From Rhynchonema sp. JSB1_4 (lineage: Eukaryota > Nematoda > Chromadorea > Monhysterida > Xyalidae): 64,000 nt of DNA. The position numbers and the translations under genes were made by a program. Position 1 is the first letter of the stretch. Every line of letters starts with the position of its first letter. Below, in pieces: positions 38,601-48,701 of the stretch. A model generated the notes under the pieces. That model searched no databases. It was not told where the DNA came from and saw only the letters and a list, made by a program, of their open reading frames with translations. The stretch is taken from contig JASAMV010005842.1 of assembly GCA_030248065.1 (NCBI GenBank), positions 30,842 through 94,841 of the forward strand. Direction: 5' to 3'.

Positions 38601-38846
38601 TTCGGCAACGCCGTGTCAACATCACCGACAATCTGCAATGTTTCGTATAAAGTTACAGAGTGTAACGACTAAAGTACAGCTATAAAGGTACACTACACGA
38701 TTTCGCAACTGGCAGAATATTGAAAAGGGAACAGTTACACGTTGAAGAATACAAAATGGAGCATGAGGATTCTCTTTCTGTTCCTTTTGAATACACACCA
38801 CCTTCGACATCGGGCTCGTGTTGGTGTAGTTTGCCTTTACATTTGA

Positions 38847-38924
<78 letters not shown>

Positions 38925-41900
38925 TGATACGATGCAGATTGCCCCAATTGAATTTGATCCACTGTGGCTTGCATTTTACGCCAGTCGCGAAACATTTTTG
39001 GGTCAGCCTGTGGAGACCAAACAGAGCCAACCTGCGAGAAGATCTTATATAGCGGTTCGAGAATGAATTCAATGAACGATCGTTTCGCACTCGGATTCGG
39101 TTGCTTTTTGGTGAATTTGCGAGTGGCCGAATTGAAATAAATGTCGCCCCACAGACGACGGGCGAATTCTGCGGCGTCGAATGCGCCTGAAAGTGCAAGG
39201 GCAACATTGAACATACCTGGTTGGTGCAGCATGGCACGGAGAAGCAATGATAAAGGGCAGTAAGTTGAGATTTACTGGCGTTGTGCGTTTTGGAACGGAA
39301 ACGTATGTTTCCGTCAGGCTTAGGCTTAGGGTTTCCGTAAACCATCTATCCTCTCCGTTAGTCAGTCAGCCCGACTTCAGTCAGTTATCCACTTCATCGA
39401 ATGATTTACAGTATATCAGCGGCGAAATCGACATCACATTGTTGCTCAACAGACAGACGTCTGCACACAAAAGTTCATACAGAGACTGCGTGCCTAAAAC
39501 TTCCCACTCCCGGTACTGAGTTGGGCTGTTTCACTAATTTGGTAACTTGTTAGGTATTAATTTCTTCAGAAGCTAGTAAATTCTTAGATTTAAAGTACCG
39601 CAAAAGCAAGTGAATTGTGTCCAAGAAAAAAGCTAGCAAATTGACATTTCAGTTTTCATTCTTGTAGCTTCTGGCCAGTAGCCGATTTCGATAAAATAAC
39701 GCCTGCACGACAAGATATACTTGCGGGCCGGAAAAAACCGTTTTTTCCAAAAAAACGCTTTTTCCCGAGGCCTGGAAAAATACGTTTTTATTTATCCGGG
39801 AATTTTTTCAAGTGGCACACTTTTGGAAATAAACGGTTTTTTTAAAGTTTCCGAGAAATTTTCCAAGACTGCGAAATGATGTCTTCAAAACCACAGTAAA
39901 TCGGTGCCAAAACAGTTCAAAATGAGCATTTTTCACTCCAAGTGCATCTTTAGCCTGTTTCAGACCATTGCCCGACAGAATTTTCTCCAAAATAGGTGTT
40001 TTTGGACCATGGGAAATCCTAAACAGTACTGGAAAAATATTTGAAAAAAACGTTTTCTTTTCGAAAAACAAAACGTTTTTTTCCCAAAAATATTTTTTGC
40101 GGAAAAATACGCAAGCATACGACAAGAACGAAACGACACACGCAGGTATAGACTCACTCACCACAATTCTGTTCGTAGAGTTTCGCGAATGACAGCAGCG
40201 TAAAGCAAATGTTGTGTCGCGAACTGGCGAAACAGACGTTGTTCAACAGAGGCGACATGATTTGAGTCGATTCGTCGCTGTACGTTCTGCAAACACAAAC
40301 ACACACACAATGTTTATTATATTGAAGACAACTAGAATATTAGTGCTGCGCGCATCGGCACTCCTTCGCTTTTCTGCCCACGGCTGGATTTCGGGGCCCG
40401 GTCCGCAGAACTTGAATAACGTGAACATATGTACACATACCAACATGAACATGAAAGAGCAAATTTGATTTACTCTTTTATGTAAACGTTTCTGTAGTTC
40501 GGTTTCCTTGGACTGGGCTCAGAAGTTTGAACTCGAGCAAAGTTTGAACTCGAGAGCTCTGGCGGCCAAAAGTTTCAGAAAGACCAACACCAGACATGCT
40601 CAAGAGTGGGGGATGGTGCGGTCCGGCTGCTAACGCACGCCCATCGCCGCAACTCCCACTTTGAAGGGAATCTATTCACTTTATTCTGTTTTCTTCCGTC
40701 GATTTTACTGCGAAAACCATTTACTGCGAAAACCATATAAAATGTTCTAAGATTGTGAAACCGGCCACACCGAACCGAATCTCCGGGCCCGTGCATCCGA
40801 TCCGACAAAGATTTCGTTTTGTGAAACTGGCACCAAACTGTGGTTATCAAAACTGCTGCAAACGGTACCAAAACACAACGTCACTCACTGCAACAAGCTG
40901 TTGACCTCATCGATAATGTGCCTCAGTTTGACATAGGCGTCCTGCGGCGGCAATTTGAGTTCGAGCACCAATCGATCGATTTTGTTGATACATAGCGTGA
41001 TGGCCAGCTTGCTTTGGACGGCGTGTTTTAGAACACGTTCCGTGTTCATCATTACCTGAACAACGGGAAAGAGGTTCAAAATATTTGTGCCGTGTATAAA
41101 GCAATTAATGTGCGCTGCTCAGGCAGCGAGCTTCATTGCTCATTCGATTCTAAATATCACCGAACACGTGCAGTCGGGCCAGTTCAGTTGCACTGCATTA
41201 GAAACTCCTTGCGCGGGACGCAAATGATGAGCAACCAACCAAAGCCCAAAGAAAGCACAGAAATGTTAGGATCAGGATCAGCCATTATAGTCTGGTTTTT
41301 AATAAAAAATCACAAAACAAAAAAACTAGCCCCTTCATGCGCATCAACGACCACCACCACGCCGTCGCACAATCTGAACGCGGCCGTGATTTCGTCGCTG
41401 AAGTTGACGTGACCGGGCGTGTCAAACAGATTCAACAAGAACGATTTGTTGCGCGTGTCCTGCAGCACGAGCGTGACGGGCGTGGATTTGATGCTCAGAC
41501 CGCGTTGCTGTTCGGCGAATAGCGTGTCCGTGTAGCGCGTCTGAAAAATGAAAACAACCAGGTATTTTTGGTCGCCGGTCACGAGCGGTTTTTATGATTT
41601 GGAATGGATCTACGCGCCAGATAATGTCCTCAAATTGATAAGCTGAGCAGTCAATGAACATTCGAAGGCCAGGATCAAGTTAAAGGTAATCCACACAGAT
41701 CGCATGAGTCGAATTATTCATCGACTACTGAACAATAAACGCATTATAAACCTGTATTGAAATGAACTAACATCTCCATCTTCGGGGCGAACAAAAGCCG
41801 GATGCGTCTGCTCGACCAAACAGTCAATTAATGTGGTCTGAAAAACAGATTTAAAAACGGAACATACAATATCGATGATTCAACAAAAAGATTATCAAGC

Positions 41901-43595
41901 AAACCAAATCGACATCGTACCTTTCCGTGATGTAGATGTCCAGCGATGGCCACGTTTCGAATAAGTTCCGGACAATCCATCAGATCAGCCAGGTATTCTT
42001 TGTTGTACACCGTTTCTGGTAAGTCTTGTTCAACAGCCTGAGCAAGCAGGTTTTTTTTCAAAATGAGCCAGTGGCCCATTGGTGGCTCATTTGCCAAAAA
42101 TCTAGCGGCTCATTCTTACTTGAAGTACTGGATGTCTGAAATTCTAGTGGCTCATTGCCAAAATCTTGTGGCTCATTCAAAATTTTTAGTGGCCCAACGA
42201 GCTACCATTAGTGGCAAAAAAACCCTGCGAGCAAGCATGTATTTTATTTGGCACAAAATTCTTTGACCAAACCAACACAAAATGTGATAAACATCAGCTC
42301 AAACAATTACCTGAAATTTCTTTGCTTTGACCGGTTTGATGATCGGTTCGGTGAGCGGTTGTGTGTCCTCCTCTTGCGTCAGTGTCTCGACTTCGGGACC
42401 GTAGACTTCGGACGCCGATGGATAGTATCTGGCAGATTAGACATAATGAACGACAGAAATCAAAGTGGAGTCGGAATCTGGTCGGCCTACGCAGGTTCTC
42501 AAATCAACTCAATCACTTCGCCGTTTAAAATAATTTCCTTTCTTCGCATAAAATAAAGCGTTTCCTGTTAATCTCTGTGTGTGTGGATCTCACCATATCG
42601 CGCCTGTGCGCGTCAGTCAATAAAGCGAATGTTTTCGAAGGAATTCTCGTCGCTATTTCTCCATCAAGACTCAATTTGAGAAAAAACGCATCATGCAGGT
42701 ATGGAACGACACACGAAGCGCGTAACTACGTATATACTGGCCTATAGTGTCGCAAAACGCGCACTCGTCCCGCAAAAAATCCCCACTTTTTATCCTCGTG
42801 CAGCACCACCGCCTGTGATTGATCACCAGCTGATGTCTCTGCTTGTTCGTCGTCTTCTTCGTCTTGATCGGCTTCCATTTCTTCTTCCTGTGGCAGATTA
42901 CAGGATTCAGCAACAACTAGATTTGGACTGACACAGGGAGCCTCAAACATAACATCGGCCGAACCGACTAACGTGCTGTCAAATTGCACAACAAAAAAAT
43001 CACTCGTCGAGAATGCCGACTGGGGTGGGGATAAAAGGCCCGTCCGACTCGGGTGGGAGGCGTGCATATAGGTTTTTTAGACACTTTTTAGGTGCAATTT
43101 GCACCTGAAATTTCAGAATTGCACCTAAAAATTGGAGGTTAGGTGCAACTTGCACCTAGATTTTTCGCATTTTGTTCATGAAACGATAATCTAGGTGCAA
43201 CTTGCACCTAAAATTTGACACATTGGGTGCAAGTTGCACCCAGTGAATTTAGAAAAAAACTATGGAGGCGTGTCTATTCATCAGTAGGAGGCGCATTATA
43301 TCATCTAAACGAATAACAAACGGGCATACATGCGCCTGTGGACAGCTACCAAGCCTTTCATATCTTGATGTACAGGGAATTTCATTTGGGGGGAGGGCTC
43401 TATTTAGGTTGGGCTGCTGGCGTGGTCGGACTGAGATGCCCCCCCCAGGCCATCTGGCGGGCCGACAAGCCCAGATGAACGTACCGCCATTTGTTCAGCG
43501 GTCCTAAACGTCATGTCATCTTCCTCTTCTTCGTCATCGCTGTCCAGCTCGGGACCGATGTAGTTGCCGAATTCGTCGTACAAATCAGAATCCAT
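29657..43595 (-). CDS. EFTUD2: U5 snRNP GTPase EFTUD2 / Snu114, complete, 21 exons
   Basis: An EF-2-like GTPase of the U5 snRNP that drives spliceosome activation and disassembly in the nucleus. Exons: 43485-43595, 42787-42887, 42311-42428, 41921-42037, 41772-41837, 41331-41540, 40889-41055, 40162-40286, 39032-39186, 38497-38632, 37933-38060, 37356-37549, 36875-36986, 36185-36325, 35208-35392, 34638-34724, 33921-34135, 31574-31692, 31354-31448, 30267-30420, 29657-29860. Sum 2,940 bases, 979 residues (human 972). It starts [20 protein letters not shown], followed by an acidic stretch. GTPase motifs: GHLHHGKT (143-150, split by an intron), DTPGH (211-215), NKID (265-268). Domain IV/V blocks include [12 protein letters not shown]. 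It ends [13 protein letters not shown]. All phases agree. Exon 6 must end at GGG followed by GC, implying a GC-AG intron. Introns carry many transposons. Confidence 0.97.
30492..30793. mobile_element. hAT-like MITE, CACTGGTGTAGCT family, in an EFTUD2 intron
   Basis: The left end cactggtgtagct and the right end agctacaccactg are inverted. The interior has repeated acagtaggtaggt and the block aatcgcgtgctatgcgcg. Flanking 8-mers match at only 5 of 8 positions, so the duplication is eroded. Confidence 0.7.
31698..31835. mobile_element. Near-perfect hairpin MITE ending at the EFTUD2 exon 18 acceptor
   Basis: The arms aaggcctagctatacttcgt and acgaagtatagctaggctt extend inward for about 60 bases (ending gcgcgctgattgg / ccaatcagcgcgc). 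Flanking TA on both sides. On the transcribed strand the element ends GGCCTT, followed by TA, CAG and exon 18 at 31692. Confidence 0.88.
32301..33012. mobile_element. hAT-like GGGCC-rich element, TSD CACCAAAG
   Basis: It starts cagaggtcacaattgggcc and ends gattgcgacctctg. The 8-base duplication caccaaag is at 32293-32300 and 33013-33020. It contains GGGCCGGGCC arrays near 32906-32990 and hosts 32459-32790. Confidence 0.9.
32459..32790. mobile_element. hAT-like CAGTGGTGTAGCTACC element, TSD GTATTGTC
   Basis: It starts cagtggtgtagctacccagg and ends ctgctgcaccattg. The 8-base duplication gtattgtc is at 32451-32458 and 32791-32798. This is the innermost member of the nest. Confidence 0.9.
38683..38839. 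mobile_element. AAGGCAAACTAC-family MITE (diverged) in an EFTUD2 intron
   Basis: It carries acgttgaagaatacaaaatg, the ctctttct block and the terminal tcgggctcgtgttggtgtag. The left half is diverged. It is followed directly by the ATT microsatellite. Confidence 0.65.
38847..38924 (+). repeat. (ATT)n microsatellite, about 25 units
   Basis: An uninterrupted ATT tract in the EFTUD2 intron between exons 9 and 10, about 110 bases from exon 9. Confidence 0.97.
42047..42227. mobile_element. hAT-like MITE rich in GTGGCTCATT, 10 bp from the EFTUD2 exon 4 acceptor
   Basis: It starts caggttttttttcaaaatga and ends gtggcaaaaaaaccctg. The flanking 8-mers tgagcaag (42039-42046) and cgagcaag (42228-42235) match at 7 of 8. 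The interior repeats gtggctcatt. The left duplication overlaps the exon 4 acceptor (CAG at 42038-42040). Confidence 0.82.
43065..43264. mobile_element. hAT-like AGGTGCAA element, TSD GAGGCGTG
   Basis: It starts catataggttttttagacac and ends agaaaaaaactatg, related to the ends of 32001-33240. The 8-base duplication gaggcgtg is at 43057-43064 and 43265-43272. It lies in EFTUD2 intron 1. Confidence 0.9.
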
Positions 43596-43625
43596 TATTG
43601 ATCGTTGTTGATTATCCGAAACCCT
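43596..43625 (-). promoter_or_regulatory. Possible leader splice acceptor upstream of EFTUD2
   Basis: On the minus strand, tatcttttag ends 28 bases before the EFTUD2 ATG. A pyrimidine-rich AG so close to a start codon fits either a 5' UTR intron or a trans-splice acceptor. No spliced-leader gene is visible in the window. Confidence 0.35.
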
Positions 43626-43762
43626 AAAAGATATTGGGTTTTTGAGTTTGGCATCAGCTAATGATTTTGGCCCAATACCTGCGTAAACCCGATACCAATA
43701 ATCAATACCAATACCAGACGTGAACCAATACCCAAACCCAATACCCAATACCAGAATTAGAC

Positions 43763-44681
43763 CCAGTGCTGTGGCTACTTTTGCGGGGCGGATAGGGTAC
43801 ATAGGTGGAAAAAATCGGGGCGGGTAGGGGGGTAGTGTACCTGGGATTTTGGGGGGGGGGGGAAATCCGGTTTGGGGGGGAGGGGGAGGGGAAGATTTTT
43901 CGGGGCGGGTAGGGTACAACACAAGTTTTCATTTCGACCCCAAAATGGGTATTTTTGCCTCAAAATGGCTCAAAATCGGTATTTTTGTCCCAAATAGGCA
44001 AAAAATCGCGCGCTACGCGCGGATTTAGTACATCTTAGTACATTTTCATTAATATTTACACATTATTACCTACTTAGTACACTATACTATACCTTGATTT
44101 TTGGCGACCCCCCCCACCATCTATCTATCGTCAACAAGTTTGGGTCGACCCCCCCCCAGATTTCGGACTTGGGTCATCTATCTATCGTCAACACATTTCG
44201 CGGGTCCCAATCTATCTATCGTCAACACCCTGACCAGTGTAGTGGCAGGCCCATGTGTGGGAGGTAAGTATGATGCGGGGTTGGGACCGGAAGCGTGAGA
44301 GGTATGATTTTGGTCACCCAAAAACGCGAAAAAACACCGTTTTTGTGATACAATTTTGGCCAAAAAATGAGGTAAAAATAGTACTTTTTCCAAATTTTCG
44401 CCGAAAATCGCCTAAAAATAGGTATTATGGGTGGGGTTGCGCGCGGAGATTTTTGGGAAAATAAGGTCGAAAAACACCGATTTTTGCCTTAAAAAGGTAT
44501 AAAATTGCTTGTGAGAGGTATGATTTGGAGTTGTGAGAGGTAAGTACTCAACCCCCCCCAACCCCCCCCCCCTCGGGTTTTGTGGTAGGTAAGTACTGAG
44601 AGGGGGGTAACCCCCCCCCCCCCCAACCCCCCCCCCCCAGCAACTACTATGACCCTGACCAAGTACTACACTGCATATACT
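43763..44681. mobile_element. Composite of C/G-run MITEs with ATCTATCTATCGTCAACA units
   Basis: It starts cagtgctgtggctac, related to the CAGTGGTGTAGCTACC family, and ends accaagtactacactg, like the element at 47345-47820. It includes the aaaatcgcgcgctacgcgcg block shared with 47570. The order is rearranged relative to 47307-48127, so boundaries are uncertain. Confidence 0.5.
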
Positions 44682-44749
44682 CAACCACAAACGTTGTACA
44701 CAAGGTGTCTTATACAAGAACTTGACTTTACGACCCCCAAGTGGGGAAT

Positions 44750-45860
44750 TCCAAGTTGGGGGGGCTGTATTTTTTTGGGCTCTATTTTTTCACTGACCCC
44801 TTTTAGGGGGGCTGTATTTTGGGGGGGGGGGGCTCTATTTTGGGGGGGGGGGGGCTCTATTTTAGGGAATACGGTACCGTATTGTCGCAAATAGAACCCG
44901 GGGGGGTCTATTTTTTCGGTGGCCGTCGAAAACCCCGAAAAAAAACCCCCGAAAAAAAAACCCCGAAACGGAAAACCCCGAAAAAAAAACCCCGAAAATG
45001 AAAAACGCCGAAAATAAAACCCCGAAAACGAAAAACCCCGAAAAAAGCCCGAAAAATAAAAAATGTCAGGGATGAAAAAAAATCTTGTTAGAGGTGGGTA
45101 TTCATGTCGCTCGTGACCCACGAGTGAAACATCACCCCTACGCTTGATAAATTGGCTTCGGATCAGACTTGAACCTAGGCTTCGGATCAGACTTGAACCT
45201 AGACCTAACCTTGGCTTAGGCTTGTTCATAGGCTTAGGCTTAGGCTACCAGCCAGGAAGACATGTCCATATGAAGGAAACATCCACAAATGTACAGCTGC
45301 ACAGGCTTTCTTTCAGGGTTAGGCTTAGGCTTAGGCTGCCAGCCAGGAAGACCTGTCCATTTGAAGAGAACTTCCACAAAAACCTAACTGCTCTGGCTTT
45401 CCTTCAGGGTTAGGCTTAGGCTGCCAGCCAGGAAGACCTGGCCACATGAAGGCAACATCCACAAAAGTTTAACGGAATAGGCCTTCATTCAGGGTTAGGC
45501 TTAGGCTTAGGCTGCCAGCCAGGAAGACATGAACAAAGGAGAATTACCTAACTTGTGCCCGAACTGTACCAGTGCCCATTTTTTGGTGCACGAGCGACAT
45601 GAATACCCTTCTCTAACCAAAAGAATTGTTTTCCACACATTTTATATTTTTCGGGGTTTTTCGTTTTCGGGGTTTTTTTTTCGGGGTTTTTCGTTTTCGG
45701 GGTTTTATTTTCGGGGTTTTTATTTTTAGGGGTTTTTTTTCGGCGTTTTTTTTTCGGGGTTTTTTTTCGGGGTTTTCGACCCCACCCATTTTTTCACTGG
45801 GGTGATTTTTGGGGGGTGTCAGTTATGGGGGGGGGCAATTATTGGGGGGGTTATATTTTT
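44750..45860. mobile_element. Foldback with CCCCGAAAA arms around a TTAGGC minisatellite
   Basis: Left arm 44925-45125: ccccgaaaa-type repeats, then gtattcatgtcgctcgtg. Right arm 45588-45780: cacgagcgacatgaatac, then ttttcggggt repeats. Between them four units of 85-91 bases each contain ccagccaggaagac (45248, 45339, 45424, 45515) and runs of ttaggc. No coding potential. Confidence 0.75.
45210..45535 (+). repeat. Minisatellite of about 90-bp units with (TTAGGC)2-3
   Basis: Four units, each starting agggttaggcttaggctt and followed by gccagccaggaagac. The hexamer TTAGGC equals the known nematode telomere repeat. The same hexamer runs recur at 55939-55960 and, inverted, at 58771-58795. Confidence 0.85.
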
Positions 45861-46024
45861 CATTTGGCCCCCCGACGAAAAAAATCATTATTAATAATGC
45901 CCTTAAAAATGGCTTGTTTTCGGTATTTTCTACCTTTAACAGCGTCGATTATGCTTAAAAAGCTGTGTTCTGTTGTGTACGCAAGCTTAAACAACGTTTG
46001 ACACAACAACACAGTCCTACCATA

Positions 46025-46447
46025 CAGTGGTGTCGTTGGGGGGGGTTGGGGGGGGGGGGGGTTCCCCCCTGGTATGGGGTATGGGAAATCGGCCCGGGGT
46101 ATGGGGTATGGGAAATTTTTCACTTTTGGAACAAGCACCCCTAAGAAATGACTTTTTGACCCCGAGCAGTACCAAAATTGGCCATTTTTCGTCCAAAAAT
46201 GTCAAAAATCGCTTACTACCGCAAGAAAACTCTGTTTTAAGCACTTTTTAGACCAATTTTGGCACTTTTAGAAGATTTTTGGGGTCATTTTTTTCAAAAC
46301 CCCCACCCTCGGGTATGGGAAATTTTTGAGTTTTTGGAAAACCCCCCCCTGGTATGGGAAATTTTTGATTTTTGGGGGTATGTATGGGAAATTTCCCGAA
46401 AATTGGGCTGGGTATGGGAAAATTTCGATTTCTCAACGACACCACTG
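46025..46447. mobile_element. hAT-like MITE, CAGTGGTGTCGTTG family, TSD CTACCATA
   Basis: The ends cagtggtgtcgttgg and caacgacaccactg are inverted. The 8-base duplication ctaccata is at 46017-46024 and 46448-46455. Longer relative of 21347-21462, with repeated ggtatgggaaat. Confidence 0.92.
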
Positions 46448-47057
46448 CTACCATACCACTAATCTGTGGTACGGTGAAGGTTGGGGGTGGGGTTCTATTA
46501 ATGGGGGGTCAATTAATGGGGGGGTTCTATTTTTGATTTCGAGCCATTTAGGGGGGGCTCAATTAGGGGGGGTCAATTAATGGGGGGGGGGGGTTCTACC
46601 GTAAAAACCTAAATACAGCCCCCCCCCCCGGAATAGAGCCCCCCCCGTAATACAGCCCCCCCAAAATGGGGTCAGTGAATTAATAGAGCCCCCCCGGAAT
46701 AGAGCCCCCCCCCTAAGTAACATCCCCTATACAGTAGTGTATTAAGGCGTGATAGTGGTACATAGGTACATTTATGCACGTTTATTGTTCGTTCAGAGCA
46801 CATAATACGCCTCTTATTGACGATTAGACACGAATAAATGCGATTACAAGCGAAAAAACATCCTTTCAAACCCCTTTTTAGGGGTTTTTGGGGGTATTTC
46901 TGGGAACAATTTTTTCACGTTCGGGTCAATGAATTAATAGAGGCCCCCCGGAATACAGCCCCCCGTAATAGAGCCCCCCAAAATGGGGTCAGTGAATTAA
47001 TAGAGCCCCCCCCGTCTATTTAGGTTTTTACGGTATTTCCGACAATACGGTAGATAC
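46448..47057. repeat. GGGGGG/CCCCCC-rich repeat with AATAGAGCCCCCC units
   Basis: Units of aatagagccccccc and inverted ggggggctcaatta recur, with acctaaatacagcccccc and ctatttaggtttttacgg near the ends. It resembles an inverted-repeat element but the ends are not clear. Confidence 0.5.
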
Positions 47058-47306
47058 CAGAGGTCGCAATCGGGCCGGCCCGACCTCGGGCCGGGCCGGG
47101 CCGGGCCGCGATTTTGGGCTTTTGGCTCGGGCCGGGCCGGGCCGGGCCGGGCACCCCGGCCCGAAGCTTCTGAAGTGACTTTATTTTACTGAAAAAGTAG
47201 GGATTTTTTTGTCAAAAATACTAAAATTTCTGACGGATTCGGCAAGCAAGTGATCAGTATTGTCTCTATCTGACGACCATTTCATGGAAAACAATGTATT
47301 TTCAAC

Positions 47307-48127
47307 CAGTGGTGTAGCTACCCAGGCGGGGCGGCAACCTACAGCAGGGTAGTACTTGGGGGGGGTGGGGGGGCCCCCCCCCAAATTCATCTATCTATCG
47401 TCAACACTTTTTGATTTCATCTATCTATCGTCAACACTTATGGGCAAATCTATCTATCGTCAACAAATTCTTGGAACAATCTATCTATCGTCAACACATT
47501 TCGACCCCAAAATGGGTATTTTTGCCTCAAAATGGGTCAAAATCGGTATTTTTTGTCCCAAATATGCAAAAAATCGCGCGCTACGCGCGGATTTAGTGCA
47601 TCTTAGTACATTTTCATTAATATTTACACATTATTACCAACTTAGTACACTATACTATACCTTGATTTTTGGCGACCCCCCCCCCCCCACCATCTATCTA
47701 TCGTCAACAAGTTTGGGTCGACCCCCCCCCCAGATTTCGGACTTGGGTCATCTATCTATCGTCAACACATTTCGGGTCCCAATCTATCTATCGTCAACAC
47801 CCTGACCAAGTACTACACTGACCTACAGTACCACCAAAAATGTGGGACGGCAACCTACCTACTGTACCGGCCGGGCTAAGGGGGAACAAAACTTTTTCGG
47901 TCGAAATTTTGAAGAAAATGTGCTCTAAAACGCTAATTTCGCGCGTAGCGCGGCGATTTATCGCCTATTTGGAGTGAAAAGTACCGATTTTATATACCAT
48001 TTTGAGCCAAAAATCGCAACTTACTGTACTAGCCGCCTGCGGCGACCTACCTAGTATACCAGGATGGAGCGTCAACCTACCTACCTACTGTACCTAGGGG
48101 GTACCCCCACCCCCTGCAACACCGTTG
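47307..48127. mobile_element. hAT-like CAGTGGTGTAGCTACC element, TSD TTTTCAAC
   Basis: It starts cagtggtgtagctacccagg and ends tgcaacaccgttg. The 8-base duplication ttttcaac is at 47299-47306 and 48128-48135. Inserted in 47058-48362 and carrying 47345-47820. Confidence 0.9.
47345..47820. mobile_element. hAT-like CAGGGTAGTACTTGG element, TSD ACCTACAG
   Basis: It starts cagggtagtacttgg and ends ccaagtactacactg. The 8-base duplication acctacag is at 47337-47344 and 47821-47828. The interior holds seven copies of atctatctatcgtcaaca. Innermost of a three-level nest. Confidence 0.92.
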
Positions 48128-48557
48128 TTTTCAACCAAAAAATAGGTTCAAAAAAATCGCAAAAATTATGACAAAACTTGGGTTAAAATCTGAGCCAAAA
48201 AATTCGGGCCGGGCCGGGCCGGGCCGCACCGGACAGAAGGGGGATCGGGCCGGGCCGGGCCGGAGATATGGGGGTACGGGTCGGGCCGGGCCGGGCCGGG
48301 CCGGAGATTTGGGGGCTCGGGCCGGGCCGGGCCGGCCAAACCCGGCCCGATTGCGACTTCTGGTAGATACCTCTCTGAGGGGAGAATCCCCCCATCCCCC
48401 CAGCCATTACAGTGCCTTGGGGGGACCCCCACCCACCTGCTACACCATTGGTGTTGTCTATCTGACAACTTTTTCATGGAAATGGAAAATAATGAATTTT
48501 CAACCAAAAAAAAAGCCCAAAAAAAACAAAAAAGGGTTAAAATTTGCCCCAAAAAAC

Positions 48558-48667
48558 GGGCGGGGGGGGGGGGGGGGGGGGGGGGGGGGCGGGGGGGGGG
48601 GGGGGGGGGGGGGGGGGGGCGCGGGGCGGGCGGGCGGGGGCCCCCGGCGGCAACACCCCCGCAAAGG

Positions 48668-48700
<33 letters not shown>
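48558..48700 (+). repeat. Long interrupted G-run tract
   Basis: Runs of about 28-32 G interrupted by single C or short cgcggg motifs. It may be a real G-quadruplex-prone tract or a base-calling/consensus artefact. Frames through it read as poly-Gly or poly-Pro. Confidence 0.8.

Positions 48701-48701
<1 letters not shown>

Larger units (their letters stand above)
47058..48362. mobile_element. hAT-like GGGCC-rich element, TSD GTAGATAC, host of a nest
   Basis: It starts cagaggtcgcaatcgggcc and ends ggcccgattgcgacttctg. The 8-base duplication gtagatac is at 47050-47057 and 48363-48370. Same family as 32301-33012. Confidence 0.92.

Noticed and set aside
39720..40115. Poly-T/poly-A-rich stretch with cttgcgg and ccgcaag-like ends as a transposon
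   Set aside because: The ends are only weakly inverted and no target duplication could be found, so it was not listed.
45210..45535. Regularly spaced repeats as a CRISPR array
   Set aside because: Units of about 90 bases repeat as wholes without unique spacers, and the genome is eukaryotic.
44925..45790. CCCCGAAAA repeats as a ciliate-type telomere
   Set aside because: The spacing is irregular (4 to 10 A), the repeats are internal and arranged as inverted arms, and the surrounding genes are animal genes.
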